NCBI GenBank assembly: GCA_947629355.1
Contig: CANRDJ010000012.1
Location: forward strand, 1 to 36,151
Source: an uncultured Clostridia bacterium
GTDB lineage: Bacteria; Bacillota; Clostridia; TANB77; CAG-508
DNA: 36,151 nucleotides
Direction of reading: 5' to 3'
The position numbers and the translations under genes are program-made. Shown here one piece after another: positions 1 through 10,024 of this stretch. Positions within the stretch are counted from its first letter, which is position 1. Each line of letters starts with the position of its first letter. The notes below the pieces were generated by a model. The model did not search any database and was not told the origin of the DNA. It saw only the letters and a list, made by a program, of their open reading frames with translations.

Positions 1-3
1 CAT
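1..3 (-). other. Start codon of a CDS running off the left edge
   Basis: Reverse complement of bases 1-20 reads ...AAAAGGAGATTAATATG: strong Shine-Dalgarno and ATG at the window edge. Confidence 0.5.
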
Positions 4-185
4 ATTAATCTCCTTTTAATGTTTTGTTTGCACTTACATTATATATTGGATTTTAATATGTGTCTATTTTTTTATTTGTTTTGTTGCTTTAATTTTTTGA
101 ATTCATACATTTATAGTATATTCTAATTTTTAAAAAATATTCCAACAAATATATATTAGAAGCGAAAAATAACTTCCGCTTCTTT

Positions 186-1241
186 CTAATTATTTATAAT
201 TGGAATTCTTAAAACCTCTCCCATATAAATTAAATTTGGATTTTTAATATCATTTAATTCTACTATTTGTTTTATTGAAACATCAAATTCCTTTGCAATT
301 TGGCTTAATGTATTCCCATTTTTTACAACATATAATATGTGGCTAGTATCATGTATTTCACGATTAATTACTGGTACTTTTAATTTCTCTCCTACATAAA
401 TTAAATTTGCATTTCTAATATCGTTAATTTTAGCTAAATATTCATATGATGTGTTATATTTTATTGCAATTTTACTTAAACTCTGCCCTTTTTTTACTGT
501 GATATATTTAAACAATCCATCTGATTGTGTTGTATCCGTAGAAATTTTTGATGTATTATTTAACAATATTCCATTTGTAAAATAATCTTTATCAACACTT
601 CCATCTATACCTTTTATTTTTCCTCTATCTGTGTATTGAAAGCCTACCCAAGATGACCATTTACCATTATTGGCTGGCTCTTCAACAAAATAGTCGGCAA
701 CCCATATTGCATATTTTTTTGCAAGTTCTTCATTAAATATTTCTGTTGCATTAAATGCATCGCTATAGATTACACATTCTTTTTTAGTTAATTTCTCTAC
801 AGTTTCTAAAAATATTTTTGAAATTTCATTTATCTCACTTTTGCTCAAATTTCCAAAAACTTCAAAATCCATCGCAAGCTTACAATCAGGATTAGTTTCT
901 TTTATATTTGAAACAAAAAAATTTGCTTCTTGTATTGCTTCTTCTGTTGTTTTTGCAGTTAGGTAATGATAGAATCCTATTTTTAAATCATTTTTCCTTG
1001 CTTCCTCATAATTTTCTTTAAAATATGGATCAACATAGTCTGTTCCCTCACTTGCTCTTATATATACTACATCTATTCCAGCTTTTTTAACTTCTTTAAA
1101 GTCAATTTTACCCTGCCATTCGCTTACATCTATTCCATCATATAACTCATCGTTAGACGGTGGAAAGGCAACTACCGGGATTGTAACTGATAGTATCATT
1201 ATAAATAAAATCAATATATTAATTAATACTTTATTTTTCAT
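186..1241 (-). CDS. GH25 family lysozyme with two C-terminal LysM domains
   Basis: Signal-like N-terminus; GIDVSEWQGKIDF, MDFEVFG motif; two LysM repeats (YITVKKGQSLSKIAIKYN..., YVVKNGNTLSQIAKEF...). Confidence 0.93.
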   Translation of the reverse strand: MKNKVLINILILFIMILSVTIPVVAFPPSNDELYDGIDVSEWQGKIDFKEVKKAGIDVVYIRASEGTDYVDPYFKENYEEARKNDLKIGFYHYLTAKTTEEAIQEANFFVSNIKETNPDCKLAMDFEVFGNLSKSEINEISKIFLETVEKLTKKECVIYSDAFNATEIFNEELAKKYAIWVADYFVEEPANNGKWSSWVGFQYTDRGKIKGIDGSVDKDYFTNGILLNNTSKISTDTTQSDGLFKYITVKKGQSLSKIAIKYNTSYEYLAKINDIRNANLIYVGEKLKVPVINREIHDTSHILYVVKNGNTLSQIAKEFDVSIKQIVELNDIKNPNLIYMGEVLRIPIINN

Positions 1242-1337
1242 AACAATCTCCCCCTTTAAATTTTATGCCTAAGATTTTGCTTTATGCTATTATTGCATAA
1301 CTTTTAAAAATATGTTAACATGTACTAGGTGATAATT

Positions 1338-2402
1338 ATGAAATTTATTAATGAAATAATCGAAATGTTTAAAAATTTATCCCTTGAAAATATTATCGAT
1401 ATTGGAATAGGACTAGCAATAATTGTAATATTTAAAATATTTAGTTCTTTATTTGCATATATCATAGTAAAGATGTTTAAATTTAAAATAAAAGATAAAA
1501 AGAAAATTAAAGAAACTGGATTTTATAAGCCATTAAAAACATTCTTTGTATTGCTTGGAGTATATATTGGAGCTATATCCTTAAATTTACCAAAAGATAT
1601 CTTTAGTATTGTAACTAAATTATTTAAAATATGTATAATTCTACTTGCAGCAAAAGGATTTGCTAATTTATTTGATTCTAGTTCTGAAACTTTTGGTAAA
1701 ATTAGAGAAAAACTTCATATCGATGGAACAGACACAACAATAAATTTCTTCAGTAAAACTGCAAAAGCATTAATATATATAGTTGCAGCATTTATTGTAA
1801 TTGCAGAATTTGGATATGATTTAAGTGGGCTAGTTACTGGTCTTGGAATAAGTAGTGTTGTAATTGCACTTGCTGCACAAGATGTTGCAAAAAGTATCCT
1901 TGCAGGATTATCAATTATTTCAGACAGACCATTTGATATTGGTGACTACATTGAAGTAGGTACATATGCTGGAACTGTTGAAGATATAACTTTTAGAACT
2001 ACAAGAATAAGAGATATAAATAATCAAATAATTGTACTTCCAAATAGCTTTCTTACAACTACTTCTATAATTAATGGAACAAAAAGAGAAAAAAGAAGAT
2101 ATGATTTATTGCTAACACTAGAACTAAATACTACATTAGAAAAAGTTGCAAATTTAACAGAAAATATAAAACTTGCATTAAATACTAACCCACATGTTTT
2201 AAAAGAAAATATTAGAGTATTATTTGATACAATTTCTGCTGATGGAATAGATTTATCTGTTAGTTTCTATACTGATATAATAGATTACGAAGAATTTTTA
2301 AAATTTAAAGAAGAAGTAAATTATATGCTATTAGAAATAATTAAACAAGCAAATATAGAACTTGCATACCCATCTCAATCAATATATTTAAAAAAAGAAT
2401 AG
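1338..2402 (+). CDS. MscS-family mechanosensitive ion channel
   Basis: Multiple TM helices then GLGISSVVIALAAQDVAKSILAG and RPFDIGDYIEVG motifs; RBS AGGTGAT before ATG 1338. Confidence 0.93.
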   Translation: MKFINEIIEMFKNLSLENIIDIGIGLAIIVIFKIFSSLFAYIIVKMFKFKIKDKKKIKETGFYKPLKTFFVLLGVYIGAISLNLPKDIFSIVTKLFKICIILLAAKGFANLFDSSSETFGKIREKLHIDGTDTTINFFSKTAKALIYIVAAFIVIAEFGYDLSGLVTGLGISSVVIALAAQDVAKSILAGLSIISDRPFDIGDYIEVGTYAGTVEDITFRTTRIRDINNQIIVLPNSFLTTTSIINGTKREKRRYDLLLTLELNTTLEKVANLTENIKLALNTNPHVLKENIRVLFDTISADGIDLSVSFYTDIIDYEEFLKFKEEVNYMLLEIIKQANIELAYPSQSIYLKKE

Positions 2403-2411
2403 GAAAATAAT

Positions 2412-3300
2412 ATGTTAGATAATTGTACTTTATGCCCACATAGATGTAAGATTAATAGATTAGCAGGAAATAAAGGAAGATGTAAATGTGATGATAAATT
2501 AAAAATCGCACTTGCATCTATTCATATGTTTGAAGAACCTTGTATTAGCGGTAAAAATGGATCTGGCACAGTTTTTTTCTCTAATTGCAATCTTAATTGT
2601 ATATATTGCCAAAATTATGAAATTAGCAATTTAGGAAAGGGAAAAGAAATAACTATTGAGCATCTTGCTGAAATTTTTTTAAGACAGCAAAAAAAAGGAG
2701 CTCATAATATTAATTTGGTAACACCAACAATGTATGTATATCAAATTATTGAAGCAATTAAAATTGCTAAATCAAAAGGTCTCCGGAATTCCTATTATCT
2801 ACAACTCAAATGGATATGAAAACATAGAAACAATTAAACTATTAAATGGATATATAGATGTTTATCTACCTGATTTAAAATATTACACAAATGAATTGTC
2901 CAAAAAATATTCTAATGTAAATAATTATTTTAAAATTGCAACAAACGCAATAAAGCAAATGTATAGTCAAGTTGGGCAAGCTAAATTTGATGAAAATGGA
3001 TTAATTAAAAAAGGTGTTATTATTAGGCACTTAGTACTTCCAAACCATATGCAGAATACAAAAAACATTTTAAAATGGATTTCAGATAATATGCCAAATG
3101 ATATTTATATTAGTGTAATGTCACAATATTTTCCAACATATAAAGCAAAAGAAGATATTTTAATGAATAGAAAATTAAATAAAAAAGAATATAAAGAGAT
3201 TTTTAACTATCTATATTCTTTAAATTTAAAAAATGGCTATATTCAAGAATTAGGTACACATGAAGAAGAGTATGTTCCTAATTTTGACTTTAGCGAATAA
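2412..3300 (+). CDS. Radical SAM protein, PflX/PflA-like, containing a +1 frameshift at CGG 2784-2786
   Basis: N-part CTLCPHRCKINRLAGNKGRC...CNLNCIYCQNYEIS; C-part from ORF 2734-3300; joined as AKSKGL-GIPIIYNSNGYE when one base of CGG is skipped. Confidence 0.9.
2784..2786 (+). other. In-frame CGG, +1 frameshift site (ctc CGG A)
   Basis: CGG is in the 2412 frame; GGA at 2785 is in the 2734 frame. Confidence 0.88.
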
Positions 3301-3344
3301 TTTTAGGGGAAAAAGGGACCAAAGAGACCCCTTTTTCCCTAAAA
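3301..3344. terminator. Imperfect inverted repeat between convergent genes, probable bidirectional terminator
   Basis: TTTTAGGGGAAAAAGGGACC...GACCCCTTTTTCCCTAAAA. Confidence 0.6.
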
Positions 3345-3942
3345 TTATCTTTTAAATATGTATTCAAATCTATTATTTACTGTTTCCCAGTTTATAATGT
3401 TCCAAAATGCATTTATATATTCTGTTCTATTTGCTTTATATTGTAAAAAATATGAATGCTCCCACATATCAATTACAAGAATTGGTATGCAACCCCATAG
3501 TGTTAAATTTTGATGTTTTTCACATTGAAGGATTTCTAGTTTATTGAATCTTGGTACCCACACTAAAAGTCCCCATCCGAGATGCTTCTACTGCTTTACT
3601 TGCTTCGTTAAATTGATTTTTAAAACTATTAAATGATCCAAAATCTTTATTTATTTGGCTATATAATATTTCTCCCATTTCATGTCTTGATTGTGGCTTC
3701 ATATTTGTAAAAAATAATTCATGTAAAATGACGCCTGACCCTTGAAAACTTAAGTTTTTTTCTAGACATTTTATATTTTCAAAATCATTTTTTTCTCTTG
3801 CATTTTTTAATTCTTCTTGTACTTTATTATAATTATCTACATATCCTTTGTATAAAATATTATAATGAATATTTAATGTTTCTGCATTATAGTATGGCTC
3901 TAGTGCATCTAAACGATATGGCAACTCTATTTTTTTAATCAT
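3345..3942 (-). CDS. Fe/Mn superoxide dismutase, containing a +1 frameshift at CGG 3579-3577
   Basis: ELPYRLDALEPYYNAETLNIHY..., then ORF 3345-3563 supplies VWVPRFNKLEIL...IDMWEHSYFLQYKANR; joined EAS-GWGLLVWVPRFNKLEIL; RBS GGAGG before ATG 3942. Confidence 0.9.
3577..3579 (-). other. In-frame CGG, +1 frameshift site (tct CGG A)
   Basis: gca tct CGG atg -> gca tct (c) gga tgg gga. Confidence 0.88.
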
Positions 3943-3996
3943 AATAAAAACCTCCATAAATTATATCCTTTTAATATTATGATATATTTAAGAATT

Positions 3997-4713
3997 TTAT
4001 GAAGGCTTTATAATATTTATAATCTCTCTATTTTTATCTTTTAAACTAACTAAATATATAGATAACATAGCTATAACAAATGTTACTGCATATATTAATA
4101 AACTTACTTTCCAGTTGCCATTTGAAATATTTGCCCCTACCATAGTTGAAGTAATTACTGATGGAAATCTTACAAATGTAGATATAAAAATAAATCTAAG
4201 TGGTTTTACAGGTAAAAGTCCTCCCATATATACGAATAAATCCTTTGGTGTAGCTGGTAAAAAAAACAATATAAATAAAACAATATCTAAATTTCTAGGA
4301 TTTTTCAATAATTTACTTTTCATGATTTTATCAACTTTTTCTGTCTGAAAAAAGTTATATAGATATTTATGCCCTAATTTTCTAACTATAAAAAATATTA
4401 TAGTTGTTGTTATAAATATAGATACCGTTATAAATAAGGTTCCTCCCCATACACCATAGCACATACCCGCTAATACTTCAAAGGGTTCTCCTGGTAGAAC
4501 TACTAGTAATATCTGTAGTATTTGAAGTCCTAATAATAGTAATAATCCTCCAAATCCCATACTATCTATCTTTTCTTTAAATGCTACTTGCCCCTCTGCT
4601 GTAGATAAATCTTTTATGAATGGTGCAAGTTTGCAAAGGAAAATAGAAATCGCAACTATAATTGCTATTGTAAATATTATTCTTATTACTTTAATTTGTT
4701 TATTTTTATTCAT
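3997..4713 (-). CDS. TVP38/TMEM64 (VTT domain) family membrane protein
   Basis: Hydrophobic; VVLPGEPFEVLAGMCYGVWGGTLF and FFLPATPKDLFVYMGGLLP motifs. Confidence 0.85.
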   Translation of the reverse strand: MNKNKQIKVIRIIFTIAIIVAISIFLCKLAPFIKDLSTAEGQVAFKEKIDSMGFGGLLLLLGLQILQILLVVLPGEPFEVLAGMCYGVWGGTLFITVSIFITTTIIFFIVRKLGHKYLYNFFQTEKVDKIMKSKLLKNPRNLDIVLFILFFLPATPKDLFVYMGGLLPVKPLRFIFISTFVRFPSVITSTMVGANISNGNWKVSLLIYAVTFVIAMLSIYLVSLKDKNREIINIIKPS

Positions 4714-4821
4714 TATATTAATTCCCTTTTTATAATATGTTAATTTTACTAAATTGAATATAGTTTAGCATTTTAATTAATAAAAGTCAATTTTAAATAT
4801 AATTATATAAATTGTTGTTTG

Positions 4822-4870
4822 TATGAAATGGGTGAAAAAGGGGCCAGGCCCCTTTTTCACCCATTTCATA
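4822..4870. repeat. Perfect 49-bp palindrome (24-bp arms, 1-nt centre)
   Basis: TATGAAATGGGTGAAAAAGGGGCC A GGCCCCTTTTTCACCCATTTCATA. Confidence 0.95.
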
Positions 4871-4940
4871 TTGTTAATCCTACAAATTATAATTTCTTTG
4901 ACTAATGTGATATAATATGCTAAAGGAGATGAAAATTATA

Positions 4941-5441
4941 ATGAATTTAAATATAGTACTTGTTGAACCAGAAATACCACAAAACACTGGAAATATTGCA
5001 AGAACTTGTGCAGCAATAGGTGCGAAGCTTCATCTTGTTAAACCATTAGGTTTTGAAATATCTGACAAATATTTAAAAAGAGCAGGTCTTGATTATTGGG
5101 ATAAGTTAGAAATTGAAGAGCATGAATCTCTATCTGATTTTTTAAATAAATATATTCCAGAAAATAATAATATGTTTTTTGTTACTACCAAGGGAAAACA
5201 CTGCTATTCAGATGTAAATTATTCTAAGTTAGATAATATATTTCTTTTGTTTGGTAAAGAAACAAAAGGTCTTCCAGAAGATTTATTAAAAAAATATATA
5301 AATAACGCAATTAGAATTCCAATGAGAAAAACCTTGCGTTCACTTAATTTATCTAATTCTGTTGCAATAATTGCATATGAGGTATTAAGACAAACAAGTT
5401 TTAAAGGCTTAGAAGAAATTAGCAAATATTTCGATGAGTAA
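4941..5441 (+). CDS. trmL: tRNA (cytidine(34)-2'-O)-methyltransferase TrmL (SPOUT)
   Basis: LVEPEIPQNTGNIARTCAAIGAKLHLVKPLGF, LLFGKETKGLP, IRIPM...RSLNLSNSVAI; RBS AAGGAG. Confidence 0.93.
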   Translation: MNLNIVLVEPEIPQNTGNIARTCAAIGAKLHLVKPLGFEISDKYLKRAGLDYWDKLEIEEHESLSDFLNKYIPENNNMFFVTTKGKHCYSDVNYSKLDNIFLLFGKETKGLPEDLLKKYINNAIRIPMRKTLRSLNLSNSVAIIAYEVLRQTSFKGLEEISKYFDE

Positions 5442-5452
5442 AATTTTACAAT

Positions 5453-5516
5453 GTTTGAGGGACACACCTCGCTCATAAGCATTCCTTATAAATCGAGATA
5501 TGTCCCTCGTTTTAAG
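5453..5516. repeat. Diverged copy of dispersed ~63-bp hairpin repeat
   Basis: tttGAGGGACAcacctcgc...aaatcgagataTGTCCCTCgtttt; same arms as copies at 10 kb and 15.3 kb. Confidence 0.8.
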
Positions 5517-5518
5517 AG

Positions 5519-6251
5519 TTATCCTGTTTTACTTATAATATCTTTCTTCATTTTATTCATTATTTTTTTCTCTAGCCTAGATATATAACTCTGAGAGATT
5601 CCGAAGCATATCTGCTACTTCTTTTTGAGTTTTTTCTGTTCCACTAGTAAATCCAAATCTAAGCTCCATTATATTTTTTTCTCTACTACTTAACTTTTCT
5701 ATAGATGCTTTAAGTAAAACTTTATCTACTTCATCTTCAATTCCTCTTGATGTTATATCAGGCTCTGTGCCAAGAATATCAGATAATAATAATTCATTTC
5801 CATCTCCATCTTGGTTAAGTGGTTCATCAATTGAAATTTCACCCTTTATTCTATTGCTTCTTCTTAGATACATAAGCATCTCATTTTCAATACATCGTGA
5901 TGCATATGTAGCAAGTTTAATGTTTTTATTTGTATTAAAAGTATTAATAGCTTTCATAAGCCCAATAGTTCCAATTGAAACTAAATCTTCTATTCCAACT
6001 CCAGTATTTTCAAATTTTTTAGCTATATATACTACTAATCTTAAATTTCTTTCTACTAATATTTGTCTTGCTTCAAGATCATGATTTGCTAATCTTTCTA
6101 AAAGTTTTTCTTCTTCTTTTGGTTCAAGTGGAGGCGGAAGTGTTTGACTTCCTCCTATATAATGTATAGGAAGTGTTTCTATCTCCTCATCATTTAAGTA
6201 TTTAACATATATTGTACTAATCTTAGACTTTAATATTTCTAGTATATTCAT
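5519..6251 (-). CDS. sigE: RNA polymerase sporulation sigma factor SigE-like, containing a +1 frameshift at CGG 5603-5601
   Basis: [54 protein letters not shown]; joined [32 protein letters not shown]; adjacent to spoIIGA. Confidence 0.92.
5601..5603 (-). other. In-frame CGG, +1 frameshift site (ctt CGG A)
   Basis: atg ctt CGG aat -> atg ctt (c) gga atc tct cag. Confidence 0.9.
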
Positions 6252-6297
6252 TATTTGAACCTCCTTCAAAACTCGAAGAGTTTTGTACTCTTCACTT

Positions 6298-7210
6298 TTA
6301 ACTTTTAACCATTAACTCGTTATTGATATTAGAATTTTCTAATAAATCCAAACCTATTAAAGCTTTGTATTTACCATTTTTACTTAAAGTTCCATTATAT
6401 ATTCCTATTATCACATCATTTATATTGATGGTATTTTCTTCCATCTGAATTGTTACATTATCTGCTTTTAACCCTAATAATATTCCATTTTCTTTACCTA
6501 ATGAAGTAAACGGAATTATTCTTATCTTTGAAGAATAGTCTCTTAAATCGATATCTTTTCCATTTATAATCTTATCTAAATTATCTAATATGTAATTTGG
6601 AATAACATTTATTAGTGTATTTTTTTCTACTACTATTACTGGCATTTTTGTAATTGGTTCTTTTAAAAAATTTCCTGTGTCAATAATTGCATTAATATAC
6701 GTATATTTTGAGTTTATGTTTATTTTTATATTACAATGTAAATCATTTTTAGTTAATCTTCCTTTTATATTTTTAAACGCTGTTGTAATTATAATAAATC
6801 CTACAATTCCTGCTGTTATAATTACTTTAATTGGATATGTTCCTACTAATACTCCGCTTTTCCATTAATATATTTTGTGGACTTACAAAATATAAAAAAG
6901 CAAAAGCAACTCCACCAAATGTAAATGATGTTAAATAAAATATAATTAATTGCTTAAAGAATTGTTTTATATTTTTGCTATCAAATGCTATATATACCAT
7001 TGCTATAGATAAAACTGTTTTTAGAAATATGGTGGAATATATTTCCAGAATTGACATATATGAAATAATGGCATAAATACTTCCAATAGCACTTGATATA
7101 AATGTTCTAATTATTTTTATTGGTGCTTTAACTATAATTCCTGTTGCAAATAAAATAATATAATCCATAAATAAATTTTCTAGAAAAATGATATCTACAT
7201 ATATTGTCAA
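6298..7210 (-). CDS. spoIIGA: Sigma-E processing peptidase SpoIIGA, containing a +1 frameshift at CGG 6856-6854
   Basis: N-terminal TM part [21 protein letters not shown] (TTG start); joined [25 protein letters not shown]...[11 protein letters not shown] (aspartyl-protease-like DTGN)...LLGLKADNV; upstream of sigE. Confidence 0.92.
6854..6856 (-). other. In-frame CGG, +1 frameshift site (aag CGG A)
   Basis: gaa aag CGG agt -> gaa aag (c) gga gta tta. Confidence 0.88.
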
Positions 7211-7287
7211 TAGGTCACCTCTTTTTATGGTTGGTAACCCCTATTTTACTATAGCTTGTATAAATAATCTGTCATATCTTGAACGCG

Positions 7288-7328
7288 AAAAAAAGAAATA
7301 ATCTACTAAATTAGATTATTTCTTTTTT
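7288..7328 (-). terminator. Terminator hairpin after ftsZ
   Basis: AAAAAGAAATAATCTActaaatTAGATTATTTCTTTTTT. Confidence 0.8.
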
Positions 7329-7353
7329 ATTATTTATTAAAATTATATTTTTA

Positions 7354-8473
7354 CTATTTATTTCCTTTTTTTCTTAAGAAAGAAGGAATATCTAAATCAC
7401 CTTGTGTATCTTTATTTTCTGTAGGTGTTGGTATAGAATTTATTTTTTTATTCCATGTGTTTGTTACTAAGTTTTCTACACCTATACTAGATATTGATGA
7501 ATCCTCTTTTTCAAATCCAGTAGCTATTACTGTAATTGTTATTTCATCACCTAATGTTTCATCAGTAACAACACCAAATATAATATTAGCTTCTGGATCT
7601 ACACTTCTTTGAATAAGTTCAGCAGCTGTATTTGCCTCTTGTAATCCTAACTCATTTCCACCAGTTATATTAATAATAACTCCTCTTGCTCCTTCTATTG
7701 ATGTTTCTAGTAATGGACTTTGAATTGCTTGTTTTGCAGCATCTTCTGCTCTGTTTTCTCCACTTGCTCTACCAACTCCCATATGAGCCATTCCTGTATT
7801 TACCATTACAGTTTTAACATCTGCAAAATCTAAGTTTATTAATCCAGGCACTGAAATTAAATCTGATATACCTTGAACACCTTGTCTTAAAACATCATCA
7901 GCCATTTTAAAAGCCTCTACAATTGATGTTCTTCTATCTATAATTTGTAATAATTTATCATTTGGTATAACAACTAATGTATCTACTTTTTCTTTTAAAT
8001 TAGAAATTCCTTTTTCTGCTTGGTTTGATCTTTTCTTTCCTTCAAAAGTGAATGGTTTTGTAACAACACCTATTGTTAAAATACCGAAGCTCTTTTGCTG
8101 CTGCTGCTACTATTGGAGCTGCTCCTGTACCTGTTCCTCCACCCATTCCGGCTGTAACAAATACCATATCTGCTCCTCTTAATGATTCAGCTATTTCTGC
8201 TTTGCTTTCTTCTGCTGCCTGCATACCTATTTCTGGATTTGCACCTGCTCCTAATCCTCTTGTTATTTTTTCTCCTATTTGTATTCTTGAATTTGCCTTT
8301 GATAGTTGAAGTGCTTGTCTATCAGTATTAACTGCTATAAATTCTACATTTTTTATTCCTGCCTCTATCATTCTATTAACAGCATTATTTCCTGCTCCCC
8401 CAACACCAATTACTTTAATAGTTGCTGTACCATCCAACATGCAATTATTCTCTTCGTATTCTGTTTCTATCAT
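7354..8473 (-). CDS. ftsZ: Cell division protein FtsZ, containing a +1 frameshift at CGG 8086-8084
   Basis: [17 protein letters not shown]...[13 protein letters not shown] (tubulin signature); joined [24 protein letters not shown]...; ftsA upstream. Confidence 0.96.
8084..8086 (-). other. In-frame CGG, +1 frameshift site (ctt CGG T)
   Basis: gag ctt CGG tat -> gag ctt (c) ggt att tta. Confidence 0.92.
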
Positions 8474-8631
8474 ATTGTTTAATCCTCCTTAATTATTGAA
8501 TTTGGAATTTTTAAGTTAGTATTTACTTGTTATACCACCTATTTTTATTCCATATATATTTTAAAAATTTAAAACTTAATCTGTTTTTTGTGTTTTTTAC
8601 TTATTTACTTTTTTCAAACACAAAATTTAAA

Positions 8632-9861
8632 CTATGAATAGAAAAATTCTTTTACTCTTTCTACTATTGTTTTAAACATATTCTCTTCTGTGCGTACATC
8701 AATGCTACTAGAAACTGTTTTTGCATAAGGCCTTGATGCTACATATCTTACCATTGCATAACTTGATCTATAATTTGGTTTTATTGTACTTATTAGCCTT
8801 CCAGTTGATATTTTTACAGGTATATTTAAAATTATTTTCCCTGCAACATCACTTTTATTTATATTTGTTATACCTTGACCTGTCAAAACTACATTATTAA
8901 TATTAGATTTTATTCCCTCATTTGATATTTCCTTATTTACTAAAGAGAAAATTTCTTCTACTCTTGCTTCGATAACTTCTATTAATTCTGAACTTTTTAT
9001 AGTTTTGGTTCTCTCTTCACCCTTATATGTATTTAAAATTATATCTGTGTCATTGTCTATAAAAGATTTAAGAGCTAAACCATATTGTCTTTTCAGTCTA
9101 TCTGCTTCATCTTCACTAATATTAAATACATAAGCTATATCAGATGTTATATTATCTCCACCAAGTGGTATTGTATTAGTATGTACAAAAGACCCTCCTT
9201 CAAATACACCTATATCAGTATTCCCAGCTCCTATATCTAATATCATAACATTGTCCTTTAATTCATTTTTATCTAATATAAGTCCTCTTTCTGCAAGAAC
9301 ATTTGGTACTATTCCATCTATTTCTATACTAGCTTTTCTAAATATACTTGTTAATTTTCTTATATAGTCTTTATCTGCCAAAATAACTTGTCCCTTTACT
9401 GTAAAAGCAGAACTTAAATTCCCTACTGGATCATCTATAGTTCTTCCATTATCTAAAGAAAACTCATTTGTTACTATATCTATTAAAACTTTATCATCTG
9501 GTATATCGATATCTTTCACTTGCATAATGGCTGAAGTAACGTCTTTAGTTGATATCCCAGCATATTTATCTTTTGCTTCTTTTATAATACTATTTTGTAC
9601 AATTGTTATATATCTACCAGGTATTGTAACATATGCTGAATGAATCTTTATGTTAGCTAATTCTTCAGCTTCTTGTATAGTTTTACAAATAGCTGATGAT
9701 ATTTCTTCTTCATCTATAATCTTGGATTTTTTCATTCCAAAACATTTACATTCGCTTGTAGCAATAATTTCTACTTGATTAAAATTATTTACTTCACCAA
9801 CTACTGCATTCACTTTAGATGTTCCTATGTCAATACCTACAATTATATCTCCTATAGCCAA
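8632..9861 (-). CDS. ftsA: Cell division protein FtsA (TTG start)
   Basis: IIVGIDIGTSKVNAVVGEV, DIGAGNTDIGVFEGG, LTGQG; adjacent to ftsZ. Confidence 0.94.
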   Translation of the reverse strand: MAIGDIIVGIDIGTSKVNAVVGEVNNFNQVEIIATSECKCFGMKKSKIIDEEEISSAICKTIQEAEELANIKIHSAYVTIPGRYITIVQNSIIKEAKDKYAGISTKDVTSAIMQVKDIDIPDDKVLIDIVTNEFSLDNGRTIDDPVGNLSSAFTVKGQVILADKDYIRKLTSIFRKASIEIDGIVPNVLAERGLILDKNELKDNVMILDIGAGNTDIGVFEGGSFVHTNTIPLGGDNITSDIAYVFNISEDEADRLKRQYGLALKSFIDNDTDIILNTYKGEERTKTIKSSELIEVIEARVEEIFSLVNKEISNEGIKSNINNVVLTGQGITNINKSDVAGKIILNIPVKISTGRLISTIKPNYRSSYAMVRYVASRPYAKTVSSSIDVRTEENMFKTIVERVKEFFYS

Positions 9862-9982
9862 GACAAATTCCTCCGTTTTATTTATAAATTTTATTTTCTA
9901 TAAGAATATTACATTTTGGATAAATTGTCAATAGAAATGTTACATTTTTGTCATGTTTTTGTAATCTTTTTGTAATAAAATA

Positions 9983-10015
9983 GTAGCCCTTGTAATAATA
10001 TGTCGTAAGGGCTAC
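9983..10015. terminator. Hairpin between prfA and ftsA
   Basis: GTAGCCCTT...AAGGGCTAC. Confidence 0.55.
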
Positions 10016-10024
10016 TTGCATTTA

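Noticed and set aside
2547-2552. Additional CGG in the radical SAM gene ('agcggt')
   Set aside because: It straddles codons (AGC GGT, S-G), so it is not in phase and no shift is needed.
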